Notes under the pieces: generated by a model
What the model was told of the DNA's origin: nothing
Seen by the model: the letters and a program-made list of their open reading frames with translations, nothing else
Database searches by the model: none
Shown here: positions 15,389 to 22,836 of the stretch, piece after piece
How positions within the stretch are numbered: position 1 is the first letter of the stretch
How the letters are laid out: the number at the start of each line of letters is the position of its first letter
Assembly (NCBI RefSeq): GCF_003851045.1
Contig: NZ_BFBX01000057.1
Span: 73,048 to 111,297, forward strand
Direction of reading: 5' to 3'
Source: Paenibacillus sp. 598K
GTDB taxonomy: Bacteria > Bacillota > Bacilli > Paenibacillales > Paenibacillaceae
Length of the DNA stretch: 38,250 bases
Program-made: the position numbers and the translations under genes

Positions 15389-16939
15389 TCAGGGCAATCG
15401 ACCGGCCAGGTAACCTTGCTTGCGCCAATACTTGGTCGCGAAGCGGTCCGCATCGAAGGGGAGCTGGCCGGACAGCAGCTCGGCGTTGGCCTGGAGCAGC
15501 CGCTTGCGGGCGATATGGAAGAGCCGGATCGCCTCCTCCAGGCGAGCGCCGCCCACATAGCTCAGCTCGATATCCTCGTCGTTGTCCTCGTCCTCCATGT
15601 AGCTGATGAAGACGATCTCCGAGCCATCCAGTTGACGCTGCGCCTCATAGTAAAAACATGCCAGCTCCATCTCTTCGTCAGGCCCTTCCACCTCGCGTCC
15701 CACCTTCAATAACGCGCCTTCCTCATCATCCGCCTGCCGGAAAGCATAGTACAAATCACCCATCCAGAAGCCGTTGCGATCATCGTCGTAATAGTCGTCA
15801 TACGGGGCGATGAGCGGCATCGCCAGCAGCTCATGTATCGACTCTGCCTGGAGTTGGGTCGCGCTTGATTCGAATACAGCCATCGCCTCATGGAGCGTCC
15901 GCCAACCGTCGGCGTGCAGCTTGATCCACGGCCCTGGCTCGGACTCGTCGTATACATACCACCCGGAATCCTCGTCCTGCGTCAGATGCACTTGTATGTA
16001 CACTTCCTCGCTCCCGTCCGTCGGCGTCTCGATCAATATCCCGCACTGCTCGTCCTGCTCGTAGTAGACACTGCGATAGCTCGGCGACGCCTCGGGTCGA
16101 TCAGCGGTGATAAGGACGCGGAAGAACATATCGTCCCGCCAAATTTCATACCCATAGCTCTCCTCGTCGTAGGGCTCCGCAGGTATCCATGCAGGTTGCG
16201 TCAGGCGAGCCAACGCTGCGTAGCTGACTTCAGGCAGCACGCCGCGCTCCTGTTCGCCACCTGCCTCATGCATGCGCAGATAAACTTGCCACTCCGGGAT
16301 GAACAGCGACTCCGCGCGTGAGAATAGTTCCTGATTCCGGTCAGGCGTCGCGTCGTCTGGATCACTCCGGCAGTCGGGACTAAGGATGCTCTGCCCGGCC
16401 AGCGGCTCGGAGCCCATCACGGCTTCGTCCCAATCGGTCACGCGCATCGCCGTGTCGAGACGGCCGCGCACGCGGACGCGGTAGCCTTCGGTCTCGGCCC
16501 ACACCGGCGCGCTCGCATCGCCAGCGACGACCAGCTCGCCGTGATTATAGTCGCCCCAGAACAGCTCGGAGATCTCCAGATCGCCACCGACATAAATCTC
16601 CTGTCCGCCGACGACCATACGCCGGGCGCTGACATTGCCGGTGACGATCAGGCCGACGGCTCCGTCGGTATGGTCATTGTAGATTAGTCCGTCGACCACC
16701 AGATTGCCGTCCACCAGCAGCAGGAACAGCTCGCCCGAGGCAGCGCCCTCTGGCGGCGAAGGTGGCTCCAGCGCATCCAGGTCGAGGTTGTCCAGCTGCA
16801 GATCGCCACTGTGCACCAGTACGGGCATATCGTCGAACTCGCCGCCATGCCGATCACCGGCCTGGATGACCCAGCTGTCCTCGGGCAATTGAGACTTGAT
16901 CTCGCGCAACAACCGATAGCTCTTCTGCATCTCGTTCAT
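15389..16939 (-). CDS. Polymer-forming cytoskeletal (bactofilin-like) domain protein
   Basis: This is a 516-residue acidic cytoplasmic protein. The N-terminal third (about 30-165) is a repeated beta pattern of hydrophobic-Gly turns (LVDGNLVVDGLI, GLIVTGNVSARRMVVGG, EIYVGGDLEIS, GELVVAGD). That matches the beta-helix of polymer-forming cytoskeletal proteins. The C-terminal two thirds (WRDDMFFRVLITAD onward, ending CFYYEAQ and YWRKQGYL) are unrecognised. GGAGG lies 8 bases upstream of ATG 16939. It stands alone. Whether it polymerises is unknown; the fold call is by pattern only. Confidence 0.65.
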   Translation of the reverse strand: MNEMQKSYRLLREIKSQLPEDSWVIQAGDRHGGEFDDMPVLVHSGDLQLDNLDLDALEPPSPPEGAASGELFLLLVDGNLVVDGLIYNDHTDGAVGLIVTGNVSARRMVVGGQEIYVGGDLEISELFWGDYNHGELVVAGDASAPVWAETEGYRVRVRGRLDTAMRVTDWDEAVMGSEPLAGQSILSPDCRSDPDDATPDRNQELFSRAESLFIPEWQVYLRMHEAGGEQERGVLPEVSYAALARLTQPAWIPAEPYDEESYGYEIWRDDMFFRVLITADRPEASPSYRSVYYEQDEQCGILIETPTDGSEEVYIQVHLTQDEDSGWYVYDESEPGPWIKLHADGWRTLHEAMAVFESSATQLQAESIHELLAMPLIAPYDDYYDDDRNGFWMGDLYYAFRQADDEEGALLKVGREVEGPDEEMELACFYYEAQRQLDGSEIVFISYMEDEDNDEDIELSYVGGARLEEAIRLFHIARKRLLQANAELLSGQLPFDADRFATKYWRKQGYLAGRLP

Positions 16940-17095
16940 TCATCGCACCTCCGGGAATAATAGGTTGCTAGCACTAGGATACCATTTCCTGAACGGTGCG
17001 GGCCATCTTGCGGGAGTACCAAGTTTCCGGGATAGGGCAGCATTTACAGACATGTACAGCCGGTATCTCACAGCTGCTGCATCAACAGCGATAGC

Positions 17096-17138
17096 AAAAA
17101 AAGCCTTCGTCCCCCGAAATCCTGAGGGGAGCGAAGGC
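17096..17138 (-). terminator. Rho-independent terminator, minus strand
   Basis: On the minus strand GCCTTCG (17138-17132) pairs with CGAAGGC (17109-17103), with GGGG/CCCC inside the stem, followed by seven T (17102-17096). It lies downstream of the FAD oxidoreductase gene and upstream of the cytoskeletal-like gene, so it probably ends the oxidoreductase transcript. The rest of 16940-17339 holds no gene. A 20-base stretch recurs at about 17196 and 17279. Confidence 0.75.
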
Positions 17139-17301
17139 ATTGTGACGTGTTGCTGAAAAAGTAGCAGGCAGACGCCTGCCAAAGCGCCGGACGCGGAAGC
17201 GCCCTGCGATGGCCCGGGATCGAGAGTCGTTCGCGGAAGCTCCCCGGATCGCTCGGGTCCACGAGTCGGTCGGGAAAGCGCCCTGCGATGGCCCGAGCCA
17301 A

Positions 17302-17332
17302 AGGCTCAGCAGAGGTGTGCCCTGCTGAGCCT
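17302..17332 (-). terminator. Hairpin directly after the FAD oxidoreductase gene
   Basis: A perfect 11-bp stem (AGGCTCAGCAG with CTGCTGAGCCT) and a 9-base loop lie 8 bases past the stop codon. The T-run is short, so termination may be partial, with the stronger terminator at 17096-17138 as backup. Confidence 0.6.
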
Positions 17333-17339
17333 CACCGGG

Positions 17340-19583
17340 TTAGCCGAAGGCCCGCACCTCGACTACCTCGGCATGCGCCCCGCCATTGGTGGCGAGGATG
17401 ACCAGACGCAGCGCTTCGGCGTTGACTGGCGTATCCAACGTGTGGCGGCGCATCCGCTTGTGGTTGCCGCTCTCCTCTACGAGCGTCGTCCACTCGCCAG
17501 CGACTCGAGCCTCGATCCGATAATCGCGGACGAGCTCGGGGATTGCCTCGAATAGCGTACGGTGATGATGCAGATTGATCAGATCTTCGTTGACATCGTC
17601 ATTGAAGACGAGCTGCACTGTACGCAGGCTGACCGGCGCGTCCCAGCTATACTGCAGCCAGGCCTCTGCGCCAGCTGCAAGCCGCTCCGAGCTCCACAGC
17701 TGCGGCCCGCCGTATGGGCGCAGATAACCGCCGCTGGTACGAGACGGCGCGTATGCGTCGGTCTCGGGATAGGAGCGGAGGCAGACGGCGCGTCGGCGCA
17801 GGCCGCTCATCGTCCACTGCCTCAGCGGCTGAGGCCGATGCTCATCCTCAGGGGCCAGTTTCGGCGGATCGCCCTTCAGGAACAACAGCATGCCTGTCTG
17901 CTGATCGGCGGTATGCACGCGCACATCCGGATTGGCGGAGACGATGAGGAAGGCGTTCTGCTCCTGCTCCGGCTCCCAGACCAGCGGCACCTCGATCCAT
18001 TGCCGCTCTCCTGCGGCTACGCGGACCGTCGCCGAGACGATCTCGGCATGAGGCACGTAGTTCTCGGCGCGTCCCGTATCCCACAGGGCGACGGTCAGCT
18101 CCGTCTCGCGATCGACGTCGACGAGCAGCTCGATGCGCTCCAGCCGCGGAGCGACCGGCAGCAGGATGCCGAGATCGGCCTCGCCGAGCGCGTGCGTCGA
18201 TCCATCCGGTTCGACGGCCAGCCGGGTGAGCGTGCTGGATGCGCTCGCTTGCGCCTGACGGATCAGATCGTCCGGGTCGTCGCTGCGCACGCCGATGATC
18301 GAGGCGTCCTGGCGCAGCATCGTCTGCTGCAGCTCGGTCAGCCGCTCGCGATGGATGTCGCGCGGCGAGACGCCGTGACGGACGGCCAGCGCCGCCCCAG
18401 TGCCGGCCGCTTCGCCGATGACGGCGCAGGTCGCCATCACTCGGGTCGTGCCGAACGCCACATGCGTAGCGCTGATGTCCCGTCCGGCGAACATCAGATT
18501 GCCGACATTGGCCGAGTAGAGCGAGCGATACGGGATATGGTAGATGCCGTCTGCGTACAGATGCTTGGAGCCGCGCTCCTTGGCATAGATGCCTTGCGGC
18601 GGATGGAGGTCGATCGACCAGCCGCCAAAGGCGATGCGGTCCTCGAACGGCTCCTGCGCCAGGATGTCATGCTGGTTCAGCACATAATCGCCGATGAAGC
18701 GGCGGTATTCGCGTTTGCCGGGCAGCGAGCCGATCCATTCCAGCGTCATATGGTCAGCGTCGAATTTCCCCGAGTTTTTGATATAATCCCAGATGCCGTA
18801 GATGATCGACCACAGCTCGTCGCGGATGCGCTCGTTGTCATGCACGGTATCATGCTCGCCGCCCCACTCGATCCACCAGTAGGCGCAGCCGTTGTCGCCG
18901 CTGTGGATGACCCGATTGATCGGGATATCCGTCTTGGTGATGTCGAGGGCAAAGGAAGGCGGCGTGTACTTCACCGGATGACCAGCGTCCTTGGTGTAGA
19001 ACAGCAGCGTGCTGCCAAGCGTAATCTCGTCGGCGATCTCGGGAGCCCAGTCCTCGCCATACTCATGACGCGCTTCGCGACCCAGCCGGAAGTCTGCGCC
19101 TGCCAGGAAGCCGACCAGTCCATCGCCGGTACAGTCGAGATAGATCGCGCTTTCAAAACGAATCCGCCGCTCCGAGCCCATCATCCAGCCGGTGATCGAG
19201 CGGATCTTCCGGTCCGTCTGCGGCCCGTCGGCCTCCACTTCATGGACATCGGTATTCAGGAACAACTGGATATTCGCCTCCGCTCGCACCGCCTCCAGCA
19301 CGACCAGATCCCAGATATACGGATTGCCGTCGATGTTGCGATATTGATTTTCGACGAACAGCTCCCCCATGATGCCTGTCTCCCGCGCATAGCGGTTGGC
19401 CCCGTGAGCGGTCGCCCCGCACACCCACACTCTCACCTCGCTGCTGGAGTTGCCGCCGAGCACCGGCCGGTTTTGCACCAGCGCTACCTTTTGTCCCAGT
19501 CGTGCCGCGGCGATCGCCGCACATACGCCGGCCAGACCCCCGCCGACGACCGTGACGTCGCAGGCTACTGTTTCGTTTCGCAT
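17340..19583 (-). CDS. FAD-dependent oxidoreductase
   Basis: This 747-residue protein of the FAD_oxidored type has the Rossmann dinucleotide motif VVGGGLAGVCAAIAAARLG (about 12-30), followed by NRPVLGGNSSSEVRVWVCG and YLDCTGDGLVGFLAG, typical of this family. A C-terminal beta-rich part (about 490-747) is probably an accessory domain. The family is common near carbohydrate genes, but its substrate is unknown. The start at ATG 19583 has GAGGTGA upstream; a longer frame to 19646 runs into the regulatory region. Divergent from an AraC-type regulator 131 bases away, which likely controls it. Confidence 0.85.
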   Translation of the reverse strand: MRNETVACDVTVVGGGLAGVCAAIAAARLGQKVALVQNRPVLGGNSSSEVRVWVCGATAHGANRYARETGIMGELFVENQYRNIDGNPYIWDLVVLEAVRAEANIQLFLNTDVHEVEADGPQTDRKIRSITGWMMGSERRIRFESAIYLDCTGDGLVGFLAGADFRLGREARHEYGEDWAPEIADEITLGSTLLFYTKDAGHPVKYTPPSFALDITKTDIPINRVIHSGDNGCAYWWIEWGGEHDTVHDNERIRDELWSIIYGIWDYIKNSGKFDADHMTLEWIGSLPGKREYRRFIGDYVLNQHDILAQEPFEDRIAFGGWSIDLHPPQGIYAKERGSKHLYADGIYHIPYRSLYSANVGNLMFAGRDISATHVAFGTTRVMATCAVIGEAAGTGAALAVRHGVSPRDIHRERLTELQQTMLRQDASIIGVRSDDPDDLIRQAQASASSTLTRLAVEPDGSTHALGEADLGILLPVAPRLERIELLVDVDRETELTVALWDTGRAENYVPHAEIVSATVRVAAGERQWIEVPLVWEPEQEQNAFLIVSANPDVRVHTADQQTGMLLFLKGDPPKLAPEDEHRPQPLRQWTMSGLRRRAVCLRSYPETDAYAPSRTSGGYLRPYGGPQLWSSERLAAGAEAWLQYSWDAPVSLRTVQLVFNDDVNEDLINLHHHRTLFEAIPELVRDYRIEARVAGEWTTLVEESGNHKRMRRHTLDTPVNAEALRLVILATNGGAHAEVVEVRAFG

Positions 19584-19714
19584 CGCTTCATTCACCTCGT
19601 TAGTAATTTTGATATCCTTGCTTTCACTATAGAGGAGGTTAAGCATATTTAAAATGCAGATATTTTCAGAATGAGATATACTTTATTTCATAGCTATAAG
19701 AGGAGGAGACGCGC
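19584..19714. promoter_or_regulatory. Divergent regulatory region between the FAD oxidoreductase and the AraC regulator
   Basis: The stretch is AT-rich within GC-rich surroundings. It contains TATACT (about 19677) as a possible -10 for the plus-strand regulator, a near-palindrome GCAT-N7-ATGC (19644-19658) and two AGATAT repeats. These could be AraC-type binding sites. No consensus -35 was found. Confidence 0.4.
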
Positions 19715-20554
19715 ATGTCGGCTCGTTTCGTCAGCCATATGTATTGGCATCGCAAGGAGCGATTCCTGTTAGCGCGGGACCGCTATCCGGTATGGACGCT
19801 GTTCGCTGTGGAGGCTGGGCGATTCCGCTATGAGATCGAGGGGGAGCGAGGGATCGCAGGCCCAGGGATGCTCGTGCGCTGTCCGCCGCAGGCCTGGTTC
19901 GTACGCGAGACGCTGGAGCCGGTGTCGTTTCACTTCTTTCATTATGAAGAGGAAGCGTTGGTCGAGGAAGCACAGAGCGTAGAGGAGGCGGGGGGCGGTG
20001 AGGAGGAGCGAGGAAGCGGAGAGGCGGACCGATACGCCGATGCTCGCTTGGCATGCCGAATCGTAGATGGGGAGCGCCTCTTGACGACCTATCGATATAT
20101 CCACCGCGTCTGCGATCAGGAGGAGCCCGTCCGTACGTCCAAGCTCGAGCATCTGCTGCGAGATCTGCTCTTCCTGGCTAGCGAGTCGGATGAGGCGCGG
20201 ACAGTGGAGACGGCACAGTCATCAGAATTGGCGGACGAGTCGATGCGCGAGGCGAAGCGTTGGCTGGATGCACATGTCGTCGAGGGTGCTGGACTTGCCG
20301 CGCTGGCAGAGCAGCTCGGTCTGACGCCGGTGCAGCTGACGCGTCGCTTCCGGGCAGCATACGACGTCACGCCGCAGGCGTATGCGACAGAGCTGAAGAT
20401 ACGCGAAGCCGGCCGACTGCTCGCAGGCTCGCGGCTGACGTTGCACGAGATCGCGGCTCGCTGCGGTTATGAGAACGGCTACTACCTGAGTCGCGTGTTC
20501 CGCCAGCAGACAGGACTCAGTCCGACGCAATACCGGAGACGTTATCAGCTATAG
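19715..20554 (+). CDS. AraC-family transcriptional regulator
   Basis: This 279-residue protein has an N-terminal cupin-like sensor half (about 1-90; VEAGRFRYEIEGE, GMLVRCPPQAWFV) and a C-terminal double helix-turn-helix (about 178-279; LAALAEQLGLTPVQLTRRFR and YENGYYLSRVFRQQTGLSP), with the usual AraC signature end P-x-x-YRRRY. AAGAGGAGG precedes the start. Divergent position makes the FAD oxidoreductase gene its likely target, with a sugar-like molecule as effector. Confidence 0.92.
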   Translation: MSARFVSHMYWHRKERFLLARDRYPVWTLFAVEAGRFRYEIEGERGIAGPGMLVRCPPQAWFVRETLEPVSFHFFHYEEEALVEEAQSVEEAGGGEEERGSGEADRYADARLACRIVDGERLLTTYRYIHRVCDQEEPVRTSKLEHLLRDLLFLASESDEARTVETAQSSELADESMREAKRWLDAHVVEGAGLAALAEQLGLTPVQLTRRFRAAYDVTPQAYATELKIREAGRLLAGSRLTLHEIAARCGYENGYYLSRVFRQQTGLSPTQYRRRYQL

Positions 20555-20700
20555 GGGGCTTATGTTTGCCATGTGGCACAGGTCCGAGCTGGGAGCAGCG
20601 GGTTGGAGGGCCGGAGTGGACAGCAAGAGCCGACGTGGTGCCCAGGCACCTATTATTCTGGAGTGAGCTGGGAAACTTGCGAAGCGAGGAGGCTGGTACG

Positions 20701-21321
20701 ATGCGATCTATACTTGCCGATCGATTGTTGAAGGAACGAGGCTTGTTGCTGCGCGATTTAGGCTTTCGTGGCGCTGCGGATGTGTTGTCGTTCGATGAAA
20801 AGGGGCATTTCGTTTTTTACCATTATACTCATGAGGAAAGGCTGGATGCGATATTCGCTACCGGTTCAGGTTTGCGCGCCTGGCGTCCGGTTGCTTGTCC
20901 GAATCCGCCGACCGAGCTTGCCGAAACTTTTTTAGTGGAGGGATTTTTGTCGCCGCTGCCGGAATGGCTGAGTCATGATCCGTATTTCCAGGATCTTGGG
21001 ATGACGATGGTCCGTCGATACGTAGGAGCGATTCTGTTGCAGGTTGCGCTGCCACCAGACTTTCCTGGTCTCTATGTAGCGGACTTCGCACATATATTGG
21101 AATGCAAATATGCGGAGCAGCACGGAAGCGGTCCCCTCGGCCTGGGATACGATTGCAGCAACGGTCAGCACCCCACGCAAGGGTATGTCCATTCGTATAT
21201 TCCACTCGCTTCCTACAGAGGCGGGCATGTGGCACCCGTTGTACAGGCTGTACGAAGGAAATCGGGGATCGCGATTCCCAACCAGTACCTGTCCATTTGC
21301 TCCAGGCAGCCGCTTGGGTAG
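20701..21321 (+). CDS. Unknown protein with an H-Y-T motif
   Basis: This 206-residue soluble protein was not recognised. The start at 20701 follows GAGGAGG at normal spacing; the frame extends upstream to 20566 but without a ribosome site. VFYHYTHEERLDAIFATG (about 39-56) resembles the first strand and His motif of ADP-ribosyltransferase-fold proteins (KptA, DarT-like), where H-x-T precedes a leucine-rich helix and a glycine. A conserved-looking ending reads YIPLASYRGG and IAIPNQYLSI. The match is weak and the function is left open. It stands alone. Confidence 0.6.
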   Translation: MRSILADRLLKERGLLLRDLGFRGAADVLSFDEKGHFVFYHYTHEERLDAIFATGSGLRAWRPVACPNPPTELAETFLVEGFLSPLPEWLSHDPYFQDLGMTMVRRYVGAILLQVALPPDFPGLYVADFAHILECKYAEQHGSGPLGLGYDCSNGQHPTQGYVHSYIPLASYRGGHVAPVVQAVRRKSGIAIPNQYLSICSRQPLG

Positions 21322-21480
21322 CCCGTCTGATCGACGTCGTAGCGCCATGTTCAGCTAGCGGACGCGACCTAACTGCTGGATCGCCGGTGCAGTGGCAAGG
21401 AGGGCAGGTTGCTTAGGGACACAGGGGGAGGGGGCGAAGGATGCGTAGGATGCGGCGTCCCCAGCCAATCAGTGCTCAGT

Positions 21481-21707
21481 GCGAAAAATCGCACAAAATC
21501 GCCCGGCGGGTCGCTTCCGGCCCGGATCTGTGCGATAAATCGCACAAAATCGCCCGGCTGGTCGCTTTCGGCCCGGATCTGTGCGATAAATCGCACAAAA
21601 TCGCTCGGCTGGTCGCTCCCGGCCCGGATCTGTGCGAAAAATCGCACAAAATCGCTCGGCTGGTCGCTTCCGGCCCGGATCTGTGCGAAAAATCGCACAA
21701 AATTGCC
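21481..21707. repeat. 51-bp tandem repeat array with hairpins
   Basis: Four full copies begin at 21481, 21532, 21583 and 21634, with a partial fifth from 21685. Each contains TGTGCGA-aaaa-TCGCACA or the ATAA-loop variant, a 6-7-bp hairpin, followed by CACAAAATCGC and a GC-rich segment. Copies differ by a few bases. As 51 is divisible by three, open frames with 17-residue repeats run through on both strands, but none has a ribosome site and the changes are not silent. It fills most of the gap 21322-21784, which holds no gene. Confidence 0.85.
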
Positions 21708-21784
21708 TCGCTCAGCGCATTCCCATTAACCTTGCCGGCCGTGCTCTCACCATGCGTCGTCCCGTCGGACGTGTCTCAGGTCTT

Positions 21785-22741
21785 TTACTCGTCCTGGGCG
21801 CTTTTCTCATCCGCAGCTGGCAAGGTCGGGTCTGTCACCTTTCCGTCATCCGCTACCGAGTCCGCCGCAGGATCAGTGGCCGCCTCCGCCTCCGTGTCCG
21901 AGGTTGAGTCCCCCGCCGCGGAGTCTGTTTCCGCTGTAGAGCCCGGCTCGTCTGCGCTGCGATCCGGCTTTGGCTTGCGGGTGGCGGGCTTGGGCGGCTT
22001 GGCCGCTTCTTCCTCGAAGTAAACCTGTAGCTCCGCAACCTTGCGGGGGTCCTGGAGCATCGGCTTGTCTTTGCCGAATTGCGCGACGAACAGCTCCCAG
22101 GTCGGGGTGGCGCGATGGGCGTGCATGGAGCGGATTGCGTTTTTGACGATGCGCCGTTCTTTGGCGTTGCTGAATACATCCTTGTATTGCTTGCGCTGCT
22201 CAAAGTCGAGCTCCGAGAACACACTGCGGAAAATCTCCGCAGTCATGCGGGCATCGTCCAGCGCACGGTGCGCCGAACCGGTGGCAGCGATTCCTTGCTC
22301 CTGCAACGCCGCTTCGACGCTGACGTCGTTGGTCAGCCCTTTGCATTTCAGATAGCCCTTCAACAGATCGTAGTAGTAGATCGACAGCCAATAGGCGTCG
22401 TCCATTTTGTGCATGCGCGTATCTAGCACGATTCGTTTCATATCCTCGCCGCCCCAGGTGACGAGCAGCGGGTCCTCGCTCTCCTGCAGCCAGTCCATGA
22501 AGGCGCGGATCACTTTGGGGAAACGGCTGGCCGTATCGATATCCGCTTGCGGAATGCCCGTTTTTTTCTTGATAAACGAGTTGAGCTTGGCGAAATACAC
22601 CGGCTTGATGAGCGCGCTAAATTCGCCGGTCTGCTCCAGCGAGCTGTTAAGTCGGACCGCGCCGATCTCGATCACTTCCATCGGCAATTCGCTGGCGAAT
22701 TTGCGGCCGTTGAATTCAATATCCAGTACAATATAATCCAT
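21785..22741 (-). CDS. DEDDh 3'-5' exonuclease (KapD-like)
   Basis: This 318-residue protein has a DEDDh/RNase T-type exonuclease domain at about 1-180: Asp7 and Glu9 (LDIEF), an Asp in TWGGEDMKRI, and the final His-Asp pair in SAHRALDDARM. That is the arrangement of B. subtilis KapD, an inhibitor of the sporulation pathway to KinA. The domain from about 190 to 240 is helical. The last 70 residues are a low-complexity tail rich in Ala, Asp, Ser and Thr, not typical of the domain. GGAGG precedes the start. Whether it acts on RNA or DNA is unknown. It lies 95 bases behind the GGDEF-EAL gene. Confidence 0.85.
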   Translation of the reverse strand: MDYIVLDIEFNGRKFASELPMEVIEIGAVRLNSSLEQTGEFSALIKPVYFAKLNSFIKKKTGIPQADIDTASRFPKVIRAFMDWLQESEDPLLVTWGGEDMKRIVLDTRMHKMDDAYWLSIYYYDLLKGYLKCKGLTNDVSVEAALQEQGIAATGSAHRALDDARMTAEIFRSVFSELDFEQRKQYKDVFSNAKERRIVKNAIRSMHAHRATPTWELFVAQFGKDKPMLQDPRKVAELQVYFEEEAAKPPKPATRKPKPDRSADEPGSTAETDSAAGDSTSDTEAEAATDPAADSVADDGKVTDPTLPAADEKSAQDE

Positions 22742-22836
22742 CGATTTTGTAATCCTCCAGTAAGATGCCTGTCTCTTCTCTACATTTTAGCAGAAAACAC
22801 GAGGCAAGGGGAAAAATCACGGCAAGTTCGCGAGAC

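Noticed and set aside
17562..19652. A 696-codon open frame on the plus strand opposite the FAD oxidoreductase gene
   Set aside because: It is antisense to a gene with clear family motifs, rich in Arg, Gln, Asp and His as mirror frames of GC-rich genes are, and shows no domain.
21369..21698. Repeat protein of 17-residue units across the 51-bp array
   Set aside because: Frames exist on both strands because the unit is a multiple of three; no ribosome site, and differences between copies change amino acids freely.
21481..21707. CRISPR array
   Set aside because: Units are directly adjacent with no unique spacers, and no cas genes are present.
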